From Rotaria socialis (lineage: Eukaryota > Rotifera > Eurotatoria > Philodinida > Philodinidae): 64,000 nucleotides of DNA. The translations under genes were made by a program, and so were the position numbers. Position 1 is the first letter of the stretch, and each line of letters starts with the position of its first letter. The notes beneath the pieces are model-generated. The model was not told the origin of the DNA, made no database searches, and saw only the letters and a list, made by a program, of their open reading frames with translations. The DNA lies in the NCBI GenBank assembly GCA_905331475.1, contig CAJNYU010003079.1, positions 1-64,000 on the forward strand, read 5' to 3'. Positions 51,070-62,610 of the stretch are shown here, piece by piece.

Positions 51070-52851
51070 TCAGATTCTTACAGGCGCAATATTGATAATA
51101 ATACTCGACGTTTGCGCATGATGCTGATGCTGAAGTCGAACACAATGATCAGTAGTGGTTGTTGTTTGTGTTTGTTGTACAGCTGCTTGTACAACTGTTT
51201 GAATAGGTGGAATAGTTTGCTGTTGGACAGATGGTTGTTCCACTAGTTCACCATTGGTCGTGGATAGAGATGTATTATTACCATTAACAGCGGTTGCTGG
51301 GGCTTGCAGTGGTGGTTCAGCTGTGTGGCCATAATGTGCTGGATAATACTGTACGGATATTTGATCATTCCGACTGATGTCAACTTTCATTGATGATGTA
51401 CAATGGATCCCACAACGCAGTGAATCCATAGGTTTTGAATTTCGGCGCCATCCTTGCCGTGTTTGCTTATCTAACGTACATAAAAGATTTCTTTAATAGT
51501 GCTTTAATTGGAATTTAAAAAAAAAGATATACTTACAAAGTCCCGTTCGATTGCAATAATAATATTCAGTAGTTTGATTCTCAGATTTGCCTTTTGAACC
51601 ACAATTTTTCACATATTTTGAACCACTACTTTGTTCAAATGAACTTTTCCATTCAGTAAATTCTAATAAAAGAAATGATGTTCAATTGAAACTTTAAAAT
51701 AGATATTCGAAGTAATTGTGATAATCTTTTGACAAATTAAGAACATTGAGATCTTCAATGATATCTTCCGTTTAGAATCAAGCAAATTTATTCATGCCTA
51801 CATAATTAGAATTTCAAAATGGAAACTAACTTTCAAGTACTTTTCCTAATGAGCATCTAATATCTCACATTATCTTCTGTGGAAATCCTCTACAAAAAAA
51901 AATAACGCTTAAAGAATAACCAGGTAGATCATTTGATATATTGCAGCGAATGACTCAATCAAAAACAAATTAGTTAATTGTTTCCATCAAAACAAATATC
52001 ATAACAGAATGGAACAAAACAAGTGCAGGTGATTTTTATTAGTCTGACAAACGCTTTTTTGCGGGATACTATGATATTTTCACTAAAAATTTCTCTCATT
52101 TTAGGTAACATTTTTTTTTCTTACCTGCAAATGAATTAAATTTTTTCTCTTCAGTTGTTTTATATTCAGGCTTCAAGTGATGATTAGCTAAATGATTTCT
52201 TAGATCAGATATGGCTAACATTTGATATACGCATCCATTTTCTAGACATCGCACTCGATGGATTTGAGTAGGTTTAAGCATACCTTCATCTAGATAGATA
52301 AACAAATATATGATTCTCGTTAATTTGAATTTTCTTACCACGATGTCGTTTTCTTTTATGATATCTTAGACCGGCTGATGAACGATAAACTTTATTACAT
52401 AGACTACAAACAAGTCGATCTTGTCCAGGTGATTTCGTAGTTTTATTTTGGATTGATGTATTTGGTACAGTCGTTGTTATTGTAGTAGCTGACGAAGAAG
52501 GTGGAACAAACGTAGTAGTAGTAGCTGCTGTTGCTATCGATTGATGTAGAGGATTAGTCGTGGTTGGCAATTGAGTAATCATAGAAGGTACAGCTAAAAA
52601 AAAGTAAAACAAAAATCACGATTGATTTTCACTTTGGATCATATCCTACCTAATGGAGTCGTTATGATCATTGGAGCTGAATTATTCACTGTGGGTAATA
52701 GAAAATGTTGTTGTTCAGTAATTGATTGTTGTTGAACAATAACAACTCCACTTGTTGTGTTTGTATTAGTAACATTAGTTATCGATGTGGGAGTTGTACT
52801 ATTACTCCCGCCACCCTGTTGGATATGGTTCTGTTCGTTCTTTTTTGTCAT
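51070..52851 (-). CDS. C2H2 plus WRKY/GCM-like zinc-finger protein, paralogue B
   Basis: Exons 52650-52851, 52339-52593, 52125-52283, 51537-51662 and 51070-51470 (minus) join to 380 residues. Starts MTKKNEQN, has a long Thr/Ser/Gln-rich N terminus, then the same two C2H2 fingers (LVCSLCNKVYRSSAGLRYHK and CVYQMLAISDLRNHLANHH). The same C-terminal finger follows: SGSKYVKNCGSKGKSEN, EYYYCNRTG, RCGIHCTSSMKVD, VQYYPAHYGH. It is a tandem duplicate of paralogue A in the same orientation. It lacks the intron that splits DLR/NHL in A, and its N-terminal extension is spread over an extra exon. The stop overlaps a GTAAGA donor-like site (IINIAP|GTAAGA), so a further short 3' exon is possible. Function presumed DNA binding. 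Confidence 0.8.
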
Positions 52852-54172
52852 TAGTTTTCTTTTCTGAAAACGAGACCACCAACACGGAGAGTCTCAAAGA
52901 AAAATAAAATCCAAACAAGAATATATATTTATGAATAAAATAACGAGATTGATAATCAAACGAAAAGAAAATATAGATATATATATCTTTTGTATATATA
53001 TAATATGAGTTATCTAAAACAGAAAAGAAAGAAAAGAACAAAAAAAAGAGGATGGGCGAAACATGTCTTGTGTTCTCTTTTCTACTACTGTAATGGTTAA
53101 AATACAGAGAAGAAAAAAAAAGAAGGTAAAGAACAACAATGTCAAAAGACAGAAACAAACTATCAGCATACATTTTCGCACTATGTGCCGTTCGCTTGGA
53201 AGAAGTAGTGATTTTTTTCTCTTTTGCCTACCCATTCTCTCGCTCGTCCTCTCTCTCTCTCTCTCTCTCTCCCGGTCTCCCTCTCTACGTGCTTAGCATA
53301 TAGAAAAGGACAGAAGAGAAAAAATACGACAGAAAGAAGTGATCGCATAGGGTGTCGGCAACGTCGATTTGAGTGCGTGTGTATGTGTTCGAACGAGAAG
53401 AAATAGAAAAGAGAAAATGGTGGTGTACGTAGAAAAACACGGACGACGACGGACGACGGCAACTAGTCGTACAAGAAGAGAAGAAAAAATAAAAAGGCCA
53501 GAAAGAATAAAGAAAAGGAAAAAAAGACGAACGAAGGGAGAGGATGGGAGACAGCCATGATGACGACGAGAAACAGAAGAGAAAGAAAATAGGAAGAAAA
53601 GAATAGAACGAGAATAATTTTCTTAACCAATGAATTTCTATTTACATATTAATATCGCAAGATAGATATCGTTAGAAGTCAGTTGACATAGTCGACGCTA
53701 CTTTCTGAAAACAAACATTCTATTGATTGTAGCGTTCGTTAAGATACAAATATATATCCTACCAATATGGATGTATTGTATATATTGAATTTGATTTCTA
53801 ATGCGATGTTAAAAACTATTCGATGAGTACATGTTCAAGGTTTCAATTTCGTTTCGTTGTAGTAGGAACAGATTTTACGAAGAAACAAATTTGCAGGCCC
53901 GAAAGAATTGAATTTCAAACAAGTAAAAATGTAATTCACATAAAACTTTGCGAAATATATATTTTATCGTTGTAATTTATTTATTTTTGTCTTCCGATTA
54001 TCTATGAAAAGATTAAACTATCATAACAAAAAGAAAATGATGGTTTGAAATTTCCTTGCTCACGTGAGCAAATAAAACAAAATGCAGCTGACGCAATTCG
54101 AAGGATTAATTGCATAAATGAAATGAAATTTTTCGTTTTAGAACAAACTTACTCATAGTTTTCTTTCTATAA
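52852..54172. other. Intergenic with CT microsatellite
   Basis: Divergent region between paralogue B and UROD. A (CT)n run lies near 53249-53272. Frames on both strands are Lys/Arg- or Ser/Leu-rich products of purine/pyrimidine bias and are not believed. Confidence 0.5.
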
Positions 54173-55521
54173 ATGTCTTCAACAAATTTTCCACCATTAA
54201 AAAACGATCTCATTCTTCGTGTATGTCGCGGTGAATCAGTCGAACGTGTACCAATATGGATCATGCGTCAAGCTGGTCGTTATTTACCTGAATATAAAGT
54301 AATTAGTTCTCAGCATTCATTTTTTGAAGTATGCCGAACACCATCGCTTGCATGTGAAGTTACACTTCAACCAGTACGTCGATTCGATCTCGATGCTGCA
54401 ATTATTTTTAGTGATATTCTTGTTATACCACAAGCATTAGGCATGCAAGTGGAAATGATCGCTAATGAAGGACCATGTTTTCCGCAGCCACTTAAAACAC
54501 CGGAAGATTTAAATACGAAAATAGATCGAACACGTAAAGCTAGTGAAGAATTAAAATATGTTTACGAAGCTATTACATTAACGAGACATACCCTGGATGG
54601 TCAATGTCCATTGATTGGTTTTACGGGTGCCCCATGGACACTGATGTCCTATATGATTGAAGGTAAGATTTTTGAAGAGAAAAGAAAATTTCTCTTCATA
54701 ATAAACCTCCTGATAGGAAACGATAAATCTTATTTTGATACCTTTTTTTAAGTATGTTTAACAAGTGTCATTTTGAATTATGACTATTTTCATTTTTGAC
54801 ATATTTTTTATTAAATATGTAATTATCGAAAAGCACAAAGAGAAAAATTGGCAATGTCAAAAAAATAAAGAATGAGACAAATTCATAGAATATTTTGATT
54901 TATTTAGGTAAAGCTAGTACAACAATGTCAAAAGCAAAACGTTGGCTATACAGTTATGAAAATGAATCACACGATCTTCTTACTGTACTTGCTAATTTTA
55001 CTATTGATCATCTTGTTGAACAAATAGCGGCTGGTGCACAAATTGTTCAATTATTTGAATCACATTGTGCTTGTTTAACACCGGATTTATTCAATCGGTT
55101 TTCATTACCATATCTATGTCAAATTGCTAAGGGTGTTCGTGAAAAGCTTGCACAACGGGAAATTCCATCCGTACCATTTATTCTGTTTGCTAAAGATGCA
55201 CATTTTGGTCTTCATGATTTAGCTAAAAGTGGTTTATTCGATGTTATTAGTCTTGATTGGACAATTACACCGTCAACTATACGTTCGTTAAGAGATGAAA
55301 ATTCAACATTAACGCTGCAAGGAAATCTTGATCCATGTGCACTTTATTCGTCGAAAGAAAATCTGGAAAAATTCGTCCGGGAAATGCTTGAAGTATTTGG
55401 AACACAACAATATATAGCAAATTTAGGCCATGGAATTTATCCAGATATGTCCGTAGATAATGTTCAATGGTTTATCGATGCTGTTCATCTTATTTCACAA
55501 GAAATGAATAAAAATAAATAA
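54173..55521 (+). CDS. UROD: Uroporphyrinogen decarboxylase
   Basis: Exons 54173-54662 and 54908-55521 join to 367 residues, the same length as human UROD. It removes the four acetate carboxyls of uroporphyrinogen III to give coproporphyrinogen III in cytosolic haem synthesis. Visible signatures: [16 protein letters not shown] (substrate-binding arginines), [14 protein letters not shown] (catalytic Asp), [23 protein letters not shown] and NLGHGIYPD (active-site His). All are intact. The neighbouring CNPase gene starts 158 bases downstream on the same strand; no functional link is known. Confidence 0.98.
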
Positions 55522-55679
55522 TAATTTTTTTATTTTCACGTTGATTGTTTTTTTTTTGTTTTCACTTTTGTTATGTTTTTACTTAGTATTACATCTGTTG
55601 ATTGCACGGTGTTGATTTATAGACATACATATATATATATATATTATAGATTGACAATTGGTTATCGTTACATTTTTAG

Positions 55680-57601
55680 ATGTTTTCTTGGCTTTTACCA
55701 TCGGTTTTTATGCAAAATGGTTCTTCCAATGAAGTGAGATATTTAGGATTTTGTCAAATGAACACTATCATCGTGGATTTCTGTTTTAGAGAAAACCACA
55801 ACAAATTCGAATTCTTGATATTCTAAAATTGGATGATCTCTATGCATTATCACATCCATTTTTAACATGTCCGGAAACAATTGCTCATCTTCGCCAAACA
55901 AAGGTACAGTTAAATATATTCATTGTTGAAATGAAGTTATTTCAATAAATCTAACACGATGTATATCCTTATTCTAGGTCATGTTTTTAATGCGTGGACT
56001 GCCTGGATCTGGTATATGAAATAAAACCATTGAATTCCTATCATTATATCTAGTATTTAATCTTTAGGTAAATCAACCATAGTTAAACATCTTACAAAAC
56101 TCTATTCGAAATCGGTTGTTGTGTGTTCGGCTGATAACTATTTTATTGATAGTGAAGGAAATTATAATTTCAATATAAATAGAATTGGTGAAGCACATCG
56201 TGTATGTCAACAGCGAACTGAAGAGGCTTGCAAGTAAAACAGATTCAGTTTTTTTTATCAGTATACATATTAACTTTTTTGAAGAAATAATGTTCTTGCT
56301 GTAATTGTTGATAATACAAACATTCGAACGGATGAGTGTAAGCATTACTTTCAAAAAGCATCGAATTATGGTTATGTTGTTATTATTGTTGAACCACGAA
56401 CCGATTGGAAACGAGATGCAAATACATTAATGAGTTCGCTTATAGATGATGATCGAAAAGCATATTCGAATATTTTAATTTATATCTAGATCGAAATGTA
56501 CATCAAGTTCCAATTGAAGTCATCGAAGGACGTTTACGTCAATATAATCCACTTATTCCATTTTATTTTGGTCTATTTCTTAATCAAGAACAATCAAATT
56601 ATATTATTCAAGAAGCTTATGATTATTATCAACAAGCATTACAAACATTTTATCAATTAAAAAAAGATCTCGAATATGTTAGTCGTGATAAAAGTAAATA
56701 GAAAAAAAACAAACTATTTTAGAAATCTATTCCGATAGTTTATAAATTTCTATGAAAAGTTTATTGTAACTTTTTGTTTTTATCTGTAGACATATCAGTT
56801 CATAATTTATTAAATCGTGCTAATATGAATGTGCAAACGAAAATTCTTCATTGTACAATGAAATATATCGGCAAAATAACAGATCAAAGTCGAAAAGATT
56901 ATACAAACTATGCTGCAAATCGTTTAATCTCACATACACTTGGTAAGATGTGTCGAGCTTACGTTGTTGGATTTGTTATTACACCACGTACTTTAGGTAA
57001 ATAATCAAATGATTCTAATTAATATTTTTCGAAAAACATCTCAACAAATATGAAAATTCTAGGCGCACGTCTTCTTTTTCCCGATCGTCATACATGGGCA
57101 CTTTGGGATCAAGATGATAATGAAATACCCAAAAAAGAATCACCACCTCAAGTTGATACTAGGGATAATAAAAAAACGCGTCCGTATCGTCGGAATAATA
57201 ATAATAGATCAAGAGTAACAACAACAACAGATAATTTAACTGTAAATGATGATTCTAATTCAACGATGGTTAGATCAGTCGCTGGTGAAGATGTACTATT
57301 AGTGGATAATGTATCCAGATCGAATACAACGGAACAAGTGTCATTTCTTCATCCAACATTTGGTTATCTTTCACGTGCTCATTTAACATGTGGTGTTGCA
57401 CCAGGTTCAAGTGCAGCACAAACCGGTCAAGATATTATAGAAATGATTCAAAAAGAAAGTGATACTATTCAACGAAATATTCCCATACCGGAAAGTAATG
57501 ACGAACGAACAGTTATGAAATATTTTGGTAACGGACAATGTATTGTCTATCTAAAAGAACCAATGCCCGTTGAAACTATTTTCAGTGGATGTTTTCATTA
57601 A
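55680..57601 (+). CDS. CNP: 2',3'-cyclic-nucleotide 3'-phosphodiesterase (CNPase)
   Basis: Eight exons (55680-55733, 55790-55903, 55978-56011, 56068-56233, 56285-56433, 56490-56693, 56790-56996, 57063-57601) join to 488 residues. The N-terminal half is a P-loop kinase-like domain with FLMRGLPGSGKST (Walker A, residues ~59-71) and VIVDNTN. The C-terminal half is a 2H phosphoesterase with two HxT motifs, HCT at ~261-263 and HLT at ~416-418, as in vertebrate CNPase. The final segment (VETIFSGCFH) stops where human CNP continues to a prenylated CaaX tail, so membrane anchoring by prenylation is not expected. An Asn/Arg/Thr-rich insert (~345-380) separates the two HxT motifs. Likely roles are RNA 2',3'-cyclic phosphate processing or cytoskeletal binding. 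The intron at 56434 has a GTTCG donor. Confidence 0.9.
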
Positions 57602-57716
57602 TACATATCTTTCTACCTGTTGCCATCTTTTTGTAAAATTAAGCTTGCAAAGGCTGTTTTTATTCTATTAAAAAAAGATATTTTTTTCAGATTAAAATTA
57701 ATTGTATAGAAAGAAG

Positions 57717-60507
57717 ATGGAAACAGAAAATGAAGATGAACAAATTCAAAAACAATGTGTACAATTGTTTTCATCGACCGATTTTATTATGGAACCGAAA
57801 GTTTTCGATACCATCAAAGAGTAAGAGAAATGATTCGTCGAGATCTTTTTCAAATAAATCATCCTATAGAGAGGTTTGGTTAGAAGTAAAATCGACAGTT
57901 AGAAGAAAATCTAATGAGTTGATAGACTAAGATCTGCTTTTTTTTGTAAATTCCGTGAGATCCTATGGTGTTTTTTCTACGTAGTTATTTTCGACATGGT
58001 GGTGCTCCCGATCAAGTTATTGAATTATTATCAGAAAACTACATGGCTATTGCTCAAACAGCTACATTAATGGCTGATTGGTTGATACTAACGGGTGTTG
58101 AGCCAGTTGATGTTGTGAATATGATTGTTCAACATTTGCAAACATTAATTGAAAAACATTTTGAACCAAAAAAAGCCGATAGTATTTTCGAAGCAGGAGG
58201 AGTAGGTTTTTCTTGTTTTGTTTTTCTTGTAATTTTCACCGTTATTTTACTTGGATAGGTACCATCATGGTTAACTGAAATGACTGAACATATGAATTGG
58301 CGTCAAATGATTTACAAATTAGCTGAAGAATATCCACATTGTCTCATGTTAAATTTTACTATAAAAGTAGCAATTAGAAATGAATACATATTGAATTGAT
58401 GAGTAAGGCATCTTTTTGTAAATAGCTTCTAGTCGATTCAGGTCATGAACATGAAATCACAAGTGTACCTGTCGCTGCACAACAAGTTGAAGTGTTTACA
58501 AAAGTACTGATGACAACCATTCAACGCACTATCGATAGTGAAACAGATGAATGGAAAAGAAATATTCAAGAGCTTGTCGTATGTTTATTTATACGTAGAT
58601 ATTCGACTTTTTGTTTTTGTTTCTTTCGTTTATAAAAGATTCGAAGGCAACTATTTAATGTTCTGACGATTTAAAAATTTGAGCAAACCACTTTTTTTGC
58701 TATTATTGAATAGGACCAGTCAAGTTGTCACAAACGATATTATTTCTGTAGTGAATCTTGTCAAGAGCATTAGATCATCTCGTTAGCCATTCAAGTTACG
58801 ATAGGAGAATGTCAAAGAACGAGTTCTTAAAAGAGATTTTTACCGTTAGAATAACGCATTCAGAATTTTTCGTATGAACATTCTAATCGTGTTTCTTCTA
58901 TTAGCAATTGGCTTGCCATAGTGAGCAAACATATTTATATGCTCAAAGTGTACTTTCATCACTAGTGAATGATGCTAAATCGATGATTATTCGACGAATT
59001 TCCGAAGAAATTGAATTACATGCAAAAGCAAAGTAAAGAAAAACGAAGACTTTTCCCATTAGAACAGCTTACATTTTTGAATAATATTTATTTAGAGAGC
59101 ATAATGTTACTGAAATAACTCTCACACTTGATGGTACAACTGCTTACCCTAAAGTATATCAACCACTTTGTGCTATGTTATCAAAAAAAGCTTTAAATCC
59201 AGCTGATGTTACTACGGTAAGTAATTTTTTTACGATTGAATTTTTCCAAGAAAATTCTTCTTTTAATAGCTTTATAAAATTTATCAATCTACTGATCCAC
59301 CACCTGTTGATCTAATTCGAAAACCAGCTTTTATTGGTAAAAATTTATTTTTCAATAAAAATTTATTTCATATTCGATGATTTTTCTCTTCTCTAGAATT
59401 ATTGATAACACAATTGTTTGATCCCGAGTCAACGTTAAATCCGGAACATCGACCAAAATATATCGGACTACTCGCTTATGCTTGTAGTGTTGCTGAAACA
59501 AATAAAAAAGTAGTTTTTCTATATTTTTCAACTCAACAGCGAAAACTATTAACATTTATTTAATTATACAGAGTTCACGAAAAAGTGCAGTGAATAGCAA
59601 AGAAGAATTATCTCAAACAACTATAGCACTTGAAAAAGCTCTTGAAATATGTATTAGTTCCAAATCCACTGTTGATCTTATTAGTGATCTAAATGAACTC
59701 TACAAATGTCTAAGGTAATAAGTCAATAGCAAAGAAACAAATTCGTCCAATGGCTTCATTATAGGTTTCCGATCGTAGCTGCATGTGTTCTTCGTTGGAT
59801 TGAATTTCGTATATTTGATCCAAGTTATTTTAAACTTGATCAAGGTACAACACCTGTGCATTTAATTATTATTGATGAAGTAAAATTATTTTGGTTTTTG
59901 ATGATCCAATCTTATTTTTACTTTTTTATTTAAATTAGATTGTCAGCCTTCATTTTTTATTACACCAAAAAGCTTTTGAATTATTAGTTCGATTTTTTGA
60001 AGCAACATTTGCTGAACTTGATACACTCGTTCATGTAACATATATTTTCCAATCAAACTATTGTTGTAAAAAAATTTTCATTTAGTTGGAATTTAAAAAG
60101 ACAATTCTTGATCGTATGGTTCATATGCTCAGTTGTTCATATGTACATCCAATATTAGAGTATATGAAAAAACGTTGGGAACAACAAGATACTGATGTAT
60201 CATTGATTCGACACTTCGTTTTTGAAGTAATTTAGATAATGCATGATTGAAATAGATGAATTTGTTAATTTTTTTATTCAGGTTCTTGAAATGATTGGTC
60301 CTCCTTATGAGCCATCGTTTGTACAATTATTTTTACCTTTACTTCAGAAAGAAGCTATTGCTGGCACCATGCCTTTTCGTACTGACGAAGAACGAAAATG
60401 TGTTAAAGAATTTATTGGTATGAATATTTCATCTTCTGAAGAAAAAGGATTTATGTATTTTTTGTGTTATAGATCATGCATCGACGATTGTGTCATCCAA
60501 CACATGA
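57717..60507 (+). CDS. NELFCD: Negative elongation factor subunit C/D (NELF-C/D, TH1)
   Basis: Fourteen exons, from 57717-57820 and 57985-58201 through to 60473-60507, join to 1677 bases, 558 residues, with every phase consistent. The sequence follows human NELFCD closely: [91 protein letters not shown] and [21 protein letters not shown] is a core subunit of the complex that, with DSIF, pauses RNA polymerase II near promoters. Its presence implies promoter-proximal pausing in this animal. The last exon gives a short end ([11 protein letters not shown]). Most introns are 50-60 bases; two are 164 and 326. Confidence 0.97.
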
Positions 60508-60694
60508 AATGAAAGGATTTGAACTTTATGTATTTAAATATGTTCTCAATGTCATTTTTTCTTTTTTTGTTTGAATGACTTGAGTGTATAGAATTCTCGT
60601 GTTTTTCCTATTAGGAAATAAAAGCAACAAAAACTAAATGAAATAATAATTTATTTTTGATTTTTATTCATGAAACTATTGTAGAGAAGAGAGA

Positions 60695-61737
60695 ATGCGA
60701 TTTTGTGCTAATCTATCAACATTATGCAATGACATACCAAAACTTACGGAACGATATATTCATATTGTTCAACGGTAATCAATGGAGAAATAGAATCAAT
60801 TTTTTTCTTACTCTTTTGTGTATATATGTAGAAAAGATTATCAATTTGATGCTATTGAATGTCAAAATCCATATGATGTGTCTGTCGATGATTGGAAAGA
60901 GATAATGTCGAAGAATAAAACATTAAAATGGATATTGATTAATAGTTTACCACTTTACGATCAAACTAACGGGATACCTTCGTTTAATGATTATCAACAA
61001 ATTGTTCTTGCTCGAACACTTGCCTATGCAAAGGCATTCAATGTCAATAAAGTTCATTTAGTTATGACTGATATTGAAAATGAGTCGGAACGGTAAGATA
61101 GCAGGAAAAAACATGCACATATGTTTGCACTGTTAGGTCTAGTATCTTCAATCCCAGCGCTTTACTATGTTTTCGTACTTCATTTTAACTTCCTCTACTT
61201 ATTAAGATCCAAGATTATTGATCTTGTGTATCAAGCTGCTACATTCTTTCAACCACATCATATAATGTGTCTCATCGAACCAATTTCAACACGATTAAAT
61301 TATTATTTACGATCATATTCTACAGCAATCGATATTGTTAAATCATCAAAAGCTGATAATTTAAAAGTGATGCTCGATTCATTTCATTTACAACGGTTAC
61401 ATGGAAATTTAACTGAACGTGTTCAAGTAATTGCTTCAGATTGAGTTGCAATGATTCTGAACCCGCTTTTGTCTTTAGGAAATGATACCCTTTGTTGGTC
61501 ATGTTCAAATTTCACAAACACCTAAACGAAACTGTCCAATGAGTGACGATGGAGAAGTTAATCATCGATATTTTATTTCAAAGCTTGTAGAACCATTTTA
61601 TCAAGATTTTATCGGACTTGAATATAATGGTAAGAGCGGATTACAGATGACTATTTCAATTCCTTTTTTACTTTTTATCCACAGATTCAAGTAATGCATC
61701 ATTTGAATGGCTCAATGAATTTTCGACAACGAATTAA
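60695..61737 (+). CDS. HYI: Hydroxypyruvate isomerase
   Basis: Exons 60695-60774, 60832-61092, 61207-61426, 61479-61629 and 61685-61737 join to 254 residues. The start MRFCANLSTLCNDIP matches the beginning of the TIM-barrel HYI family. Later segments LARTLAYAKAFNVNKVHLVM, CLIEPISTR (metal-ligand Glu), MLDSFHLQRLHGNLT (Asp and His ligands), GHVQISQTP and GLEYN follow the family order. The enzyme interconverts hydroxypyruvate and tartronate semialdehyde. It is slightly shorter than human HYI (277), mostly in the middle and at the C terminus. It starts 188 bases after the NELFCD stop on the same strand. Confidence 0.93.
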
Positions 61738-62610
61738 TTTTAGATTTTTCTCTTAACCCTTGATTTTCATACTTGATCAATGTTTAATAAAGTAATTTCT
61801 TAAATTAGCAATTATCGTTTCGTATGCACAAGGGAAGAAATTTCTAACCACTGAAGTTTTTGATTTCAAATGATAAGGACATGATAGTAATAAGTGTGTA
61901 ATACTACTGCAACTTTGTGTTATGTGCAGATTCTGACAGTTGAGGGGAGAAGGTGAAAATAGTACCAGTTCATACATTGGTGTTAGTTCATTTTAAATAT
62001 CACAACAAAGAGGCCTGCTTGTAAAATAATCAGCTGAAAATAGCATTCCGATGAATTATCACTGTTATCGATTGTATTTTAATTTTTTTTCTTATTCTAA
62101 TGTTTACTCAATTTAGTTTTACATTCACTAGTCTATTGTATGTAGGTAACTCTGAGTGTCGGCATCGATTTTAAAAATATATTACGCCTGCCAAAACTAG
62201 ATACAATGTTTTTTTCTGTGTAATATGGGCCATCATGATATATTTCAATTCATAATAAGTTGAAAGTTAGCAATCGACCAAATAGTGTTGATCACGGGAA
62301 GGACAGCTCTATCATGTATGAAAAATCCTTGTTTGGAAGACTTTTATAAGCTCGTTGTAGATTCGAGATACAAAGAATTCGAGTTTATTTATCAAGTTTT
62401 CATACAAATATCTGTGTTCGATCCGAGAAAGCTAGTTTCAGAAGAAAATCCTAAAAACAATCAATTAAGTATTATCCTGATTCCAATTCTACTGTAGAGT
62501 AGTGCACTTTTATTCAAGAAACAGAACACGAATAATATTTCATAGCGCATATTTGATAAAATGTGAGCGTATAGGCATGTTAAACAGTACTTTATCAATT
62601 TATTATTCAA
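61738..62610. other. Intergenic between convergent genes
   Basis: AT-rich 3' flanks of HYI and the ART-TPR gene. A 70-codon plus-strand frame at 62285-62497 has no recognisable feature. Confidence 0.5.

Noticed and set aside
53014..53560. Several frames rich in Phe, Ser, Arg or Lys
   Set aside because: They overlap each other on both strands in purine/pyrimidine-biased sequence around a CT microsatellite.
56434..56489. Apparent frameshift or stop in the CNPase gene
   Set aside because: A 56-base intron with GTTCG donor and TCTAG acceptor restores the frame, and the protein then matches CNPase, so it is not a pseudogene.
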